In this document: positions 47,352 through 59,342 of the stretch, piece by piece | Numbering within the stretch: position 1 is the first letter of the stretch | How the letters are laid out: each line of letters starts with the position of its first letter | Assembly (NCBI GenBank): GCA_029204225.1 | Contig: CM055111.1 | Span: 16,031,019-16,095,018 of the forward strand | Length of the DNA stretch: 64,000 nt | Source: Diphasiastrum complanatum | Taxonomy: Eukaryota > Streptophyta > Lycopodiopsida > Lycopodiales > Lycopodiaceae | Direction: 5' to 3' | Made by a program: the position numbers and the translations under genes | The notes under the pieces: generated by a model | The model's input: only the letters and a program-made list of their open reading frames with translations | Databases searched by the model: none | What the model was told of the DNA's origin: nothing

Positions 47352-47466
47352 CATTTATGACTTAGACCCAAGGGAGTTGGCTCAATTGGTTAGCTTGACA
47401 TCCAAAGTTTCTTTGGTCTCAAGTTCGAGCCTTCCCTTGGAAACCAAGAAGCATTTATGACTTAGA
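47352..47466 (+). mobile_element. tRNA-derived retroposon (SINE-like) with 15-bp target duplication
   Basis: CATTTATGACTTAGA occurs at 47352-47366 and again at 47452-47466, flanking an 85-bp insert. The insert has an A-box-like TGGCTCAATTGGTTAGC (47378-47394) and a B-box-like GGTCTCAAGTTCGAGCC (47415-47431), the two parts of a tRNA polymerase III promoter. CCAAGGGA (47368-47375) pairs perfectly with TCCCTTGG (47433-47440) as an acceptor-like stem. It does not fold as a good tRNA (weak T stem), so it is a tRNA-derived retroposon rather than a gene. The body is far shorter than typical plant SINEs. Confidence 0.8.
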
Positions 47467-47880
47467 AGACCTTCCACAAAACTTGCATTGTATTTTAAAA
47501 GCGGGTTACATGGCAAAGTTTATCATAGAGTATACAATTATCGAGGGAGAAACCTTACAAATTTGTAGGCTAAACTAAACCGAATCCACCATAAAGAAAA
47601 TTTTAAATGGTGAAATCGCAAGCATCCATTCTGAGGTCATTATGCAAGCACAATGGAATGCAAACTGGCCTCTTGATTAGGATATATTAAAAATAAATTG
47701 ATTGTAAGTGCATATCAATTCGTGCTATGCGTGCTGCTCTCAAGAGGAGCATCTTTAGCCTCACGAGGTAACCTCTCAAAACGAGCATCTTGAGCCACTT
47801 GAGGTCAGGCTCTAGAGGAGGACCTTGAGATGAGCCTCAAGAGGACTACCTATGAAGAAGTCTATGGTCTCTTGTAAGAG
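47467..47880. other. No recognisable gene
   Basis: Non-coding sequence between the tRNA-derived retroposon and the next Copia fossil; near 47720-47870 several GAGGA/CTCAAGAGGA-type repeats appear. Confidence 0.45.
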
Positions 47881-49810
47881 GAGGAGATGAGGAGAGTTAA
47901 TCTCTAGAAGAGGGAAGATTTCTAGGAGCATGCCTTTGCTTCTAAGAAGAAGCAAAATCCAACCGAGGATAAGAAGAAAGGTAAAGGCAAGAACAAAGGA
48001 GCACCACAAACACTTGATCAAGGAATGGAGAACTTGCAGATGTCACAAGCACAATCCTCCTCAAATACTTCTTCCACACCTCGAAGGAAGGGGAATTGCA
48101 ATTAGTGTGGTAAATATGGACAGTTTGCTTTTGAGTGCAGGAAGAAGCTTGCAGAGCAAAAGAAGGGCACAAAGAAGCATGGAGGAAATGTTGTTGAGAG
48201 TGTTGCAAGAGAGGAGCAGAGTGACATAAGGCAAGCTGATAGAAGTCCAACAAAAGCTGTGGAAGGCAAGACTCCAAAAGAGGCATTTAGCGGCATCAAG
48301 GCCAAGGTGGGAGCTTTGCGAGTGTTTGGTTGTACGGCCTATGCCCATATTCCCAAGGATAACAGGAAGAAGCTGGATGCAAAATCAGCATAAGTGTATT
48401 TTCTTGGGATACAGTGAAGAAAGCAAAGCTTACCGACTTTACGATCTTACTAACAAGCCTAGAGGATCATAAGTTGAGATGTGATTTTTGAATAAGATCA
48501 AACGCCTCCTATCGAGGAACTTGAGATGGAGGATGGTACAAGTGAATTTGTGCCAATATTTGATGATCCACATCCATATATTGGGGAGCCTCAAGATGAT
48601 TATATGAGTGATCAAGAGGAAGGATTTGAGAAGGCTAGGAAGCGGAAGGAAAGGGGCAAATCTGTTGAGTCCTATTCACCGTCTTCATCACCAACTGCAA
48701 GGAATAAGTTTTCTAAGTGGTATTGGCAAACTGTGCAGGATGGTTTGATATTGGATGAGGGAGAGAGCAGCAATCCAAGGGCTAGGAGGTCTCAAAGGCA
48801 AGCCTAGCAGCATGAACACCACGAGACAAACTATGCACTTATGACTACTATTTTGGATTCACAAGATCCACATACATTCGTTGAGGCAGCAGATGAGAAG
48901 GTATGGCAACATGCTATGCAAGAGGAGTACGACTCCATTCTCAAGAATGATACATGGGATTGGTGAAGTTACCAAAAGGGAAGCGTCCTTTTGGCTGTAA
49001 GTGGGTCTATAGGACCAAATACAAATCGGATGGGAGCATCAAAAAACATAAGGCAAGGATGGTTGCTAAAGGCTATGCACAGAAGGAAGGCTTGGACTAT
49101 GATGAGACATTTGCACCGGTAGCCAAGATGACGTCTATTAGGTTGGTTTTAGCATTGGCTACATTTTTTGGTTGGGAGGTCTATCAAATGGATGTGAAGA
49201 GTGCTTTTCTCAATGGACAGTTGGCTGAAGAAGTCTACATGGAATAGCCACAAGGTTTTGAGGCTAAGGGCAAGGAAACTATGGTATGCAGACTTAGGAA
49301 GGCCTTATATGGTTTGAAGCAGACATTCAGGACCTGGTATAGTCGTATTGATGACTATTTTGCCATGGAGCAATTCATAAAGAGTCAGCTGGATTGCAAC
49401 CTGTTCATGAGAAAGATGGGAACATTGTTTTAATAGTTTTCTATGTGGATGACTTGGTCATCACGGGTAACAATGGGCAGCTTATTGAAAAGGTGAAGGC
49501 TCATTTATCAAATGAGTTCGAGATGAAGGATTTGGGTCCAATCCACTATTGTCTTGTCTTGGAGGTTTGGAAAAAAGAAAATTGTGTGTTTATTTCCCAA
49601 GCTAACTATGCATGTGAAGTCTTGAACAGGTTCAACATGCAGGATTGCAAACCCGTTTCTACGCCCATGGATACCAACAATAAGCCATCTAGAGATGATG
49701 GCACTCCTTTTGTGGACGAGACTCTTTATAGGCAACTTGTGGATAGCCTGATTTATCTCACCACTACGAGAGCAGACATTTTCTATGCGATTGGTGTAAC
49801 AAGCTAGTTC
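47880..49810 (+). mobile_element. Copia retrotransposon with internal loss
   Basis: Lysine-rich gag end and zinc-knuckle-like CGKYGQFAFEC (about 48100), then directly the integrase C-terminal signature VFGCTAYAHIPKDNRKKLD (about 48320), a linker (48526-48807) and reverse transcriptase (48950-49807; FGCKWVYRTKYKSDGSIKKH, QMDVKSAFLNG, VFYVDDLVITG). Protease, integrase core and RNase H are not present. No LTRs identified. Confidence 0.9.
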
Positions 49811-50469
49811 GTTTTGCAGTTTTGTGAGTAAAATTGGCAAAATTTGGAATCGTTTAGATTGCATGCCAGTCATTTTCCTAATTGGTAGTACTGTGTTTGC
49901 ATGGATTAGTTGCATGCTGATTCTCAGAGTGATTCTGACATGCATGAGGGATTTACAATTGATTTGAATGGTCATATGCATGTGCTCTAACAGTTGGGTC
50001 ACAAATCAGTGTTAATGGTTGACAAATTTCGTAAAACTGAAGTTTACGTAAAAAAATTCCGTAATGACGTTTGTGACTGATGTAGTGTGCTTTGCATGCC
50101 AGATTGACATTGGGTTAGTAACATTAGGAATCAGACAGTGTTTCAATTTTTTTGATTTCGATTGCCTTTTCTACTAATAGTATTTTCGTCAGAATATTCG
50201 AATTACGTAAAATAAAGCAAAATTTGAGTTTTCCAAAAAAAATCAAAATTTTGGTCATTTTTTCGTTATCTATGGAATCAGTTTAGATTAGTGAATCGAT
50301 TAAACTGAGTTTATAAGTCAAAATTGATCACAGTGTTTTCACTAAGTCTAAATTATTTTCCAGTGATATACAACCATGGAATTTGAGTAATGGTTAATAA
50401 ACAAAGAGTTAAAGAGATCACACATTCTTGTTACTACGTCTTCATGTCTAACTTTCGACCGTCACTTGG
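49811..50469. other. No recognisable gene
   Basis: AT-rich sequence between the Copia fossil and dispersed repeat copy B; no domain or repeat partner noted. Confidence 0.45.
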
Positions 50470-52300
50470 AAAAGCGTAGATCCTCGTTCGCTTGCATAAA
50501 ACCAAGTGCTTATTGTCACAATTTTTATCACAAAAATTGTTTTCACAAATTGTCGCAATTGGATCAAAATGTCTTATTGCTATAGGTGGTTGACATTCTC
50601 AAAATTGGAGAGCTCTCAGCAACTTCACAACTTGCAAGCTCAAGTGCTTTCCATGTGTCTCTTTATTTTGTCACTTGTATCTGCCATTGACGGTTTTATC
50701 TTCGGTTTCTTGGCAGATTCTAACTTCTGGGAGGTCTGTATCCTCCATTTGCTTTTGGGTGTTTCTGTGGTTCTTCTCTCAATCGAAGTTCCAGTCTCAA
50801 AGAAAACCTTTGATATGTAGGTTGCACAAACTTCGATTATCAATCTCAAGGGGATGGAATCTTCATTTAAAATTTGGTGGTAGAAACAGTTTTGGATGGA
50901 CAATTTGGTAACGGTAAGGAAACATGATGAAGGCTTGGTGACAGGGTGAAGGGACTGATAGTTCTACAGTTGCAGCCTTGGACCCTTGCAATGTCGAACT
51001 TTGACCACCACTTGCCGGACGAGGAGCTCGCTTTATTTTGTAGGTTCACGGTTGTCTTCATCTTTCTTTTTCTGCAGCTCTTTCTTTTGATCCATTACTT
51101 TTGGATCTCTTTGGGCTTCATAGGAGGGGATTCAACTATCATTGCTCCAGAGAGTTTCTTTTGATCAAGATTGATCTGACTCATCTGTTGCTTAAGTTTT
51201 GTCCTTTCCTCCTCAGCTTCTTGGGTCTTCCTCTTTAGTTCTTCTAGCTACTTCGCCTGCTTCTTAGGTCTTCATTTGGCTGATCAACCATTGTAGGTGG
51301 CAATTGGTCTCCGCAAGACATTTGCAATGATCTTTCAACTGCTTCGGTAGGACTATAGAAACTAGGGATTTCTCAGAAGAACAATAAACTGATGATAAAC
51401 AAACATATGGAAGGAAGGGTGGTAGTGACAACGGTAGATGGTGTGGGCGATAGGCATGAGAATGGGCGCAAAAGTATGGTAAGAGGTCAGTTGTTGAAGG
51501 AGACTGATTTTCCAATGCTTGTGTTTTTTTTTTTTAAGAATCTTCGTCGTGACTGAGATACTTCTTCTGATCGAGTCACTTTGGATTGCCCATCTGTCTT
51601 CTTAGCCTTGTCGTTGTCGACTTTGGGTTTGTGACCTTGGCTGTCAATCTTGTTGTGTTGTTGCTGGCAGCGTAACTACTCTAGTGGATCTAAGCAGATC
51701 CACTCTCTCTCCCCCCCTCAAATATGTTGGTGGGGATGTGGTTGCTTGTAACTGTTCATGTTCAAGATTGGATCGGCGTGTGGAACACGTAGTTGAAACA
51801 CATTGAACATGCGACTGGACTAAAGATTGAACAAATTTTAACTAAATTTGTTTCGATCTTGTTATAGTTGACTCGAAGATGAATATGACAATGAGATGTA
51901 GGAATCAACTCGGACGTGACATGTACTTCTCATATTTCTCAAAAATTCTAAACTGCTATACAAGGTAATCTGAAGATGGATAGATGAATGAAAATGTGTT
52001 CGTGAGATGCTCTACGGAAGACTCTCGTGCAGTAGCTATTTCTCATGCAAAAATCAATCACACAAAATAGGTGAAGAGAAACAAGGAAATAAAAAAACGT
52101 TACAAAGAGTGAGAATTGTATAGCACTTGTCGAACAAAACTGGCATTCATCAACATTGATAATGTATCTTGACAATTGCAATATTTATTTTGTTTTGTAG
52201 AGTAATAATTCTTACTCTGACATGCAACGACAACGGCAAAAAGCAAGGAAAACCAAGCAATTTTGACCAAAACATAGCCCAGAGTCATAAATCAATGGAG
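50470..52300 (-). repeat. Dispersed repeat copy B, inverted partner of 1940-7090
   Basis: Its reverse complement follows 1940-2509 plus 5840-7090, showing the state before the Gypsy insertion in copy A. The minus strand carries a lysine/glutamate-rich helical reading at about 51280-51130 (EEERTKLKQQMSQINLDQ), gag-like. Interrupted; old. Confidence 0.75.
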
Positions 52301-52667
52301 AGAACCGGCATGCATCATTAATTTCATCATTAATGAATCCTAAAACAAAAGTACACTTGCTGGAAAATTCAGATCTACCAAAGATTTGATCTACACATGA
52401 TAAAGCTCCAAAAAAACATCACAAATTGATCTGATCTTGCTGGATTTTGGTTCTTACTATCTATTTTGTGCCAAAAAGCATGAAAAACCAAGCAATTTTG
52501 ACCAAAACATAGCCTAGAGTCATAAATCAATGGAGAGAACCAGCATGCATCATTAATTTCATCATTAATGAATCCTAAAATGAAAGTACACTTGCTGAAA
52601 AATTCAGATCTACCAAAGATTTGATCTACACATGATAAAGCTCCAAAAAAGCATCACAAATTGGCCT
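52233..52667. repeat. Two direct repeat units with 235-bp offset
   Basis: GAAAAACCAAGCAATTTTGA with about 195 bp following it occurs from about 52245 and again from about 52480, nearly identical over CAAAACATAGCC...CATCACAAATTG. The close match suggests a recent tandem duplication. Confidence 0.88.
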
Positions 52668-52858
52668 TCAAGGACAATTCTCCATAAAACCACAAAGAAT
52701 CCCAAGAGTAATGGATCTTAGCAACATGCAAATTGAAACTGGGATAGTACACCCACTTGCACCCTTGCTATCCACCTTGGACGAGAATTCCAATGATCCA
52801 ATCCAAAATTTCGACGAAAGGTAGTCCTTCTCCATGTTCCCCAATCTTCGTAAGCCTT

Positions 52859-53400
52859 GCTCTGATACCACTATAAGGGAAGCTCCCTAAGATCCTGCTT
52901 ACAAGATAAACCACAATGGAAAACACACTATGGAACAACTACCCAACCAAGTAGAAGCAACCAATCAACTCTAGAAGCTTCACCCTTAAGCCAAGGAATA
53001 AGAAGCATGAAGGTAGAGTGAAACCCTGGCAATGAATCCATGATCACAATGAGGAGTAGTGCGAGTTTGGCCTCATTATATAGAGCCAAAAGCAACCTGG
53101 GCACATAGCCATGCATAACCCTAAGTTCCCTATACATAGATTCCCCTAGAATAGAGTCCTAATCATGAACCACCTATTCATAGAATTGTTATTGATAACT
53201 CTACACATGCATACACTGTCTCAAACCTTGTCTAAACTCCATTTAGTGTGTTCCGGGCCTCACAAGGATATTAGTTACTTTCAGGTTACATCAGTATGAT
53301 GTGGCATAACTAACAACTTGATTTACTAGAGTACCGTGTATCCAAGACTAGGAGTATATTGAATCTTACTTACTGGCCATGGACATAACATAAACATGTG
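52859..53400 (-). repeat. Probable LTR with primer-binding site, minus strand
   Basis: Minus strand TGGTATCAGAGC at about 52860-52871 is a primer-binding site; upstream of it on minus (toward 53400) is a TATA-like CTATATAATGAG near 53078. Together they suggest a 5' LTR reading leftward into 52233-52858. The outer border is unclear and it abuts Gypsy pol sequence. Confidence 0.5.
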
Positions 53401-53419
53401 ATCAACCATTTCATGTGCA

Positions 53420-55120
53420 TTGCGATGTCTCGCAAGTAGCAGTTGGGTGCGTATTGGCACAACCAAGGGAAGAGAAAGGTTATGATCATCCAGTATACTA
53501 TGCAAGCAAGTAGCTAACGCAACAAAGAAGAATTATTCAACTACGGAAAGAGAGGCATTGAGTTTAATTTTTGTGCTATGGAAATTTCATCATTTTTTAC
53601 TTGATAACAAATTTATTGTTTATATGGATCATCAACCGCTGTTGTACCTTATACATAAATCTGCAATTGCGGGTAGAATTGCGCGTTGGAGAATTTGAGT
53701 TTGAAGTACAGATTCGGCTTGGACGAGTGCATATTGTAGCCGATCAATTGTCTCATATTGAAATGGGCAATGAGGAAGAGGCATCAATGAAATGCCTGAT
53801 GCGCAATTTTTTATGTTTGAATTATTGGGTGATTTCTGGTACACTGATCAGGCTAATTTTTTGATACACGGGACTTTCCCGGACCATTTTAAAAAATCTC
53901 AACGTTGTCGATTGATTTGGCAATCGAGAGTTTTTCAGATAATTGAGCATCAATTGTATCGACGTGGTCATGATCAAGTCTTACACCGTTGTATTCAATC
54001 CAAGGACATTCAAGCAATTATGGATGAAGCCCATTTTGGTGTTGCAGGGGAACACTTTGCTTCAGAAATTACGGTTAGCAATATATTACAGGCGGGGTTC
54101 TGGTGGCCTACCCTTTGGAAGGATGCTACTCTTTTTGTCGGAACTATGATGAATGCCAAAGGCAAGGAAGGTCGGTACCTACAATGGATTATCCATTGCT
54201 ACGATTACAACCTATAGAACCATTTCAGCGCTGGTGAGGACTGAATTTTATCAGAAAAATAAACCCACAATCATCGAATGGTCATACATATATTATCGTA
54301 GCAACAAATTATGCTGCGAAATGGGCGGAGGCAAAAGCGTTTGCGAGATAACATCGCCAAATTCATATTCAACAATATTTTATCACGGTTTGGTTGCCCA
54401 TTGGAAAGTGTGTCCGATAGAGGACCGCATTTCGTGAATGACACGATAAAGGAAATGACATATTTATTTCGTGTTATTCATAAAATGTCCACTTCTTATT
54501 ACCCATGCGGGAATGATCAGGCTGAGGCAACTAATAAAACGTCGAAAGCTATTATCGCCAAACTGGTGCTAGAAAAAGGAGGATCTTGGCATGAGTTTTT
54601 GCAACCAGTGTTATGGGCTTACCGCACAGCCTATAAGATATCTACGGGCTACACGCCATTTCAATTGGTTTACGGAACGGATGCAATCATGTCATATGAA
54701 TTCATTTTACCAACTCTGCACATTCAAACTGCGTATAATTTGGCCCATGATGAGTCTCTGCGTGAACGGTTAATTGCATTGGAGAAATTGGAAGAACATA
54801 GAGATTATGGATATTGGATGAATTGGGTGATTAAACAGCAACAGGCCCGATGGTTCAATAAACATATACATGAGCGAGACCTTAAAAAAGGTGATCTCGT
54901 GTTATATTACCCAAGAAGCATCATGAACACACTAAAATCAAAGGATCAGCATTGGGAAGGGCCATAACAAATTCTCAATATTTTTGGAAACAATGTGACC
55001 ATCGCATGGCATAATCCCCCGAGGTTACCATTTGTTGTCAATCACAGTCGTGTAAAAGGTTATAGTCTTCCGGAGGAGAGGGGTGATATCAATAGGCATA
55101 ATTTATTCCCGGTTTGATAT
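53420..55120 (+). mobile_element. Gypsy retrotransposon pol 3' part (RNase H and integrase)
   Basis: RNase H around 53430-53770 (KFIVYMDHQPLLYLI, GRVHIVADQLSHI), H2C2 finger (about 54020-54190, EAHFGVAGEHFASEITVS), integrase core (about 54280-54700, GCPLESVSDRGPHFVN and AYRTAYKISTGYTPFQLVYG), ending about 55117 without a chromodomain. The arrangement is like non-chromodomain Gypsy lineages (Tat/Athila group). Broken, a few interruptions. A coiled-coil region follows further downstream. Confidence 0.88.
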
Positions 55121-56790
55121 CTTGAAAGTCGAGATCACATTCGACCAACGATAGTTGGGGGAAAAATGACTTTAGCCTAGATGACGTTTCCGTATGGAGA
55201 TACGTGCGGCACAAAAGCATGTGGAAAAAAAAATAGAAAAATATATAACAAATCATGAATCAATTTGAAATGAATTTTTGGAAAATTGCTATTAGAATCA
55301 CATCTCTATGAAGCGATAGGAAGTATCATGAGCAGCTCGGGAATAATGATTTCATTCAACCCTCATGTTTGCGATTTCGAATACATAAGATGGATTTGGG
55401 TATTCTTTGGGGAAACACGGAGGAATACATTGTGGATATTTCTCATATTATCGTGAGAACATGGACTCCAATGAAGTTCAACGACGACCATGACAACGAC
55501 GACGTCAGGAAGACATCGACTCGATTGAAATGGTATATTATCTTCCTATGAATTTCCAGTCGTTAATGTAGTATAGGCAACATGAGAGGATTGAGTTGGC
55601 AAGGTACGTATTGGAGCCTTAGTAATTGGCCATTCAGCAGTAGAAACGTTTACAACAAGAGAGACAAGAGCTGCGGGGTCAGCAGATAGAGACGCGACAG
55701 TTTGAGTAACAGCAAAACCACTCTTTTGAAATTTGGAATATCGAATATCAAATCTATGGAATTAACATATTCTATTGGATACTCAGTTTCATCGTACTGT
55801 TTTATATACTGGTTGTGTTCATACACAAATACTATTGAATAATATGTGTAGCTGGACTACTAAGTAGAAGAGTTTTAGATGTGATACACAGCAGGGTTCG
55901 TGTAAAGATCAATTGTATAAAACTTAGCTTTGATTAAGCATATGCGACAATGGTCAGACGTTACTATCGTTCAAATAGCCAGGACTGATTTTTTTTTTCC
56001 CGTTGTTACAACTTGCAACACTAGCCATTTTATTTTTAATGAATGTCTAAAATCATGCATAATGTATTAGTTGGGCACGCATTACTAAGACAATGGAAGC
56101 TATGGATGCATGATATAGAATTTTAGCCTATAACAGTTTGGTAGAAATGATATGAAGTGTGAATTTTTGAGATTTGGAAGGATATTGCGAAATTGTTCGT
56201 AATTTTAGTAACTACGAGTTATGGTTACACTTACCATGAGTCCTTTCATTATTGCGATGCGGAGTATGACGAGTTTCAGTTAAGAGTTGAACGGTTGTAT
56301 TATTACCCTCTTACGGCTTTAACGAGTTCAAATGTCAAACAGGCTTTACAGTCTCAACGGTACTTCTAACAGGTATAAGGCGTGGCACTGCATTTAATTC
56401 CATAAAAAAGGTCCTCATTACGATAGTTACAATAGGCCAACTTTTAGTGTTTTAATAACACTACATGTTGCATTTAAATGCCCTTTTTGTACTTGAATGA
56501 ATACCATGGGTACGTGTCCATTTTCTATAGTTGCACATTGAGAATGTTAGCAGTTGATAGGGAACCTCCAAATTAAAAACGATTGACTACCCTATTCGTA
56601 TCACTTTTGCACAAGAGCTTTGATGCTGCATAGCAACGATTAAAACATACTACTGTTCATAACCCAATAATCAGGATTATCTGAAACAAACAGTTGCGCT
56701 TAGACCACGTGCAACACTTGCATCTAAACAAGATTGGTGAGGAGGCAGCTATAGAATTTTTGACCAACATTAAGAAAGAATGGGAAGACC
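55121..56790. other. Long non-coding stretch downstream of Gypsy integrase
   Basis: No domain recognised. In Tat/Athila-type elements a long spacer or extra ORF often separates integrase from the 3' LTR, and this region may be such a spacer. Confidence 0.4.
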
Positions 56791-57913
56791 ATGGGTTTAC
56801 ACAAGTGTGTGGCGTTAACATATCCATCACAGAGCAGACGTTCACAGAGAGTCTCGGGTGACACGATTGATGTTCATTCAGTGCAGATGGTGGCAGGGGA
56901 TTTTTGCGCAGGGCGTCCGAGTTTTCACCAGCATTATGGCCTAATATGGACTTTCTGCAAAACTACTTTCAACTGGAAAAATAGGTTTCTTACTGGCAAA
57001 CGTGAGCAAACAGCGAGGCTACGTTTGACTGAAGAGGAGATACCTAACTTGTGCCAGTACCAGCTACAATTGAAGGAGAATGAAGCGTGCATCACAACAC
57101 TCAAGGAGCAGTTGCAGAGGATGGAAGACGATAACAAGGTATTACAGGATAGAAATGCCCAATACTTTGAAAGAATTACAAAACATCAGAGGGAGGCAAG
57201 TGCTTTGCAGACTTATAAGGATGTTATTGAGTATTAGCGGGATTTATTGCAATCCCAACTGGACAGCATCATTGCGGTTGGTCCAGTACGCATTGATAAT
57301 GCAGGTTTGAAAAGGTGGGCCACAACTATTTTGCATACCTGTGTCAATGAAAAGATTGGAATGTTGATCGATGAGCAGAGCGTACTACGAGAAGAAAATC
57401 TACAATTGGAGAAGGAGTTAGCAGAAAAACATGGACACTTATCAATTTGCACAACAATGCAATGACTGGCTACATCATAAGGAAGCCATCCAAGTGCAGG
57501 CTAATCTGCAACTATTGAGAGCAGATATAAACCAGCTGCGGCAAGACGCAGCTGATTGGCAGGGGAAGCTCAAAACAAAGGAAGAGGAATTTGTGGAATT
57601 ACGAGCTGAAAGATATCACATAGCCGAGATAGCACGTCTGAAGGAAGCGATTCAAGCTGAGCAGAATACAGTGCGGAGGATGCAAAGTCCACCATAGAGT
57701 TCTCAAGAGGGAGTGGTGATAACAGCGGATCAAATGTTGGTGCCACGGAAATCCAGGGTGAAGCGCCAAAAAACACAGATGGGAAGGGAGGTAACAACTC
57801 TGTACAAAATCTTGAAACCCTGGATATTTCTACGGAACGTTGAGCATGCCTGGAATGTTGATTATTTGTTCTTGTCAGAGATGAGGGATATTACAAGGGA
57901 AGAGTGGGATTGA
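56791..57913 (+). mobile_element. Coiled-coil coding region downstream of Gypsy integrase, unknown function
   Basis: Successive plus-strand frames read as long heptad-rich helices: QYQLQLKENEACITTLKEQL, then RIDNAGLKRWATTILHTCVN and SVLREENLQLEKELAEK, then ADINQLRQDAADWQGKLKTK and a basic tail VPRKSRVKRQK. I recognise no family. Placement after a Gypsy integrase suggests an accessory ORF of that element or a captured coiled-coil gene. It is interrupted, so old. Confidence 0.5.
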
Positions 57914-58080
57914 GGGATATTACAAGGGAAGAGTGGGATGAGCCTTGGGACCTAAGCAAACTATACGGATTTTGGACAAAATCTAACCTGAAGACTTGGG
58001 CATTTTAGGATGGGCCTTCCTCCTTGGACAAAATCTAACCTGAAGACTTGGGCAATTTAGCATGGGCCTTCCTCCAAGGT
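57900..58080. repeat. Two short tandem duplications side by side
   Basis: GAGGGATATTACAAGGGAAG with its flank occurs twice in a row (about 57885-57940, unit about 28 bp). GGACAAAATCTAACCTGAAG with its flank occurs twice (about 57974-58075, unit about 53 bp). Confidence 0.88.
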
Positions 58081-58880
58081 TGGCTGACAATTTGCTACCG
58101 GGATGGACTAGAGATTCTAACTGGCATTAGGAGTTGTAGATTGTAAATTGATTATTACGAAGTGGATAGGCACAATTAGTTAGATGTGTAAAGTAGGAAG
58201 CGTCGCTGTAAGTAGAATGTTATGTTAAGTCATACTCAAGGAGAAGTTGAACGGTCGGCAAGCAATCGTAGGAGTAATGTTTGCGGTCTTCGACGAGAAG
58301 TTGAACAACACCATAAGTGACCATAATATCGTCGATTACGATACTGAACGAGAAGATGAAACGACCAATTACGGTCATTACGATGAAGGGCGATAGGAAA
58401 TTGTGGCGCTTTCACAAAAAAATAAATAGGGCAATTAAAGTCAGAGGGGGGCTTTTGAATGCGGGCTATTTAGGCAGTAAGGTATTCAAGAGACAGAGGG
58501 TGAGAGTCTATTTCCAATTACTGATTATATTTAGTTTTCAGTATTCATGTGAGTTGCAGATAGCAAGAGAATATTACCTTGCTTAAGACCTTTTAAGTGA
58601 CTAGCATGTAGGCATTGGATATTCTATGTCAGTTGTTACTTCTACAATGAACCACTACACTGTTATATGTTGAGAGTTGTGAGCATGGTCGTTGGATATT
58701 TGCATGAAATTAGTTTACTTATCATATGAACAGTAGTACGCAATGGGTTACCTCTGTTTCATTAGCATTATGTTGCTGGATATATTGCTATTGTTGTTGT
58801 TGTTATTGGATTCATGTTAACTTAGAGAGTTTTGTTGTCATAATTGGGAAGAGGGAGTTAAATGATTAAAGCACACCCCT
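58081..58880. other. No recognisable gene
   Basis: A plus frame at 58317-58586 is rich in Arg/Lys/Ile but shows no motif. Could include the decayed 3' LTR of the Gypsy element. Confidence 0.4.
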
Positions 58881-59215
58881 AACAGTAGATGCAAAAGCCA
58901 GTGATACACCTATGGAGTCTCATGTAAAGCTAACTATAAGAGGTAGTGAAAGATCTTTCAAAGACATTACTCTCTATAGGAAGCTAGTTGGTTCACTCAT
59001 CTATCTAACCATTACTAGACTAGATCTAAGCTATTGTGTTGGAAGATTGAGTCAATCCATGCAAGATCCTAGGAGGAGCATTGGAAGCTAGGAAAACGAG
59101 TTTTGAGGTACATCATTGGAACTCAAGATCTTGGCATATTGTATGAGGGATCATCATTTAATCTTTTTGGATTTTCAGATTTGGGCTATGCTGGAGATGT
59201 AATGTATAGGATATT
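58880..59215 (+). mobile_element. Copia fragment (end of reverse transcriptase, start of RNase H)
   Basis: SFKDITLYRKLVGSLIYLTI at about 58954, LSYCVGRLSQSMQ, and VLRYIIGTQDLGILYEGSS, the standard Copia junction. Short and interrupted. Confidence 0.85.
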
Positions 59216-59342
59216 CATTAGTGCTCATTGTATTTGTATGCTTTTGTCTTAGTGATCAAAGCAAAGTTTCCAAGTGACTAGTCATTACTTTGAAGATTGA
59301 TTCTTAGGTTTGTGAGCTAGATCTTTTGTAGATCCTTCTAGA

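Noticed and set aside
47367-47440. Possible functional tRNA gene.
   Set aside because: Acceptor-like pairing and A/B boxes are present, but the T stem is weak, the anticodon arm is unclear, and a 15-bp target duplication shows it is a retroposed copy.
50506-50820. Hydrophobic open frame that looks like a membrane protein (and its relative at 6558-7073 minus).
   Set aside because: It is probably antisense to the gag-like helical coding of the dispersed repeat; hydrophobic runs are expected opposite Lys/Glu-rich codons.
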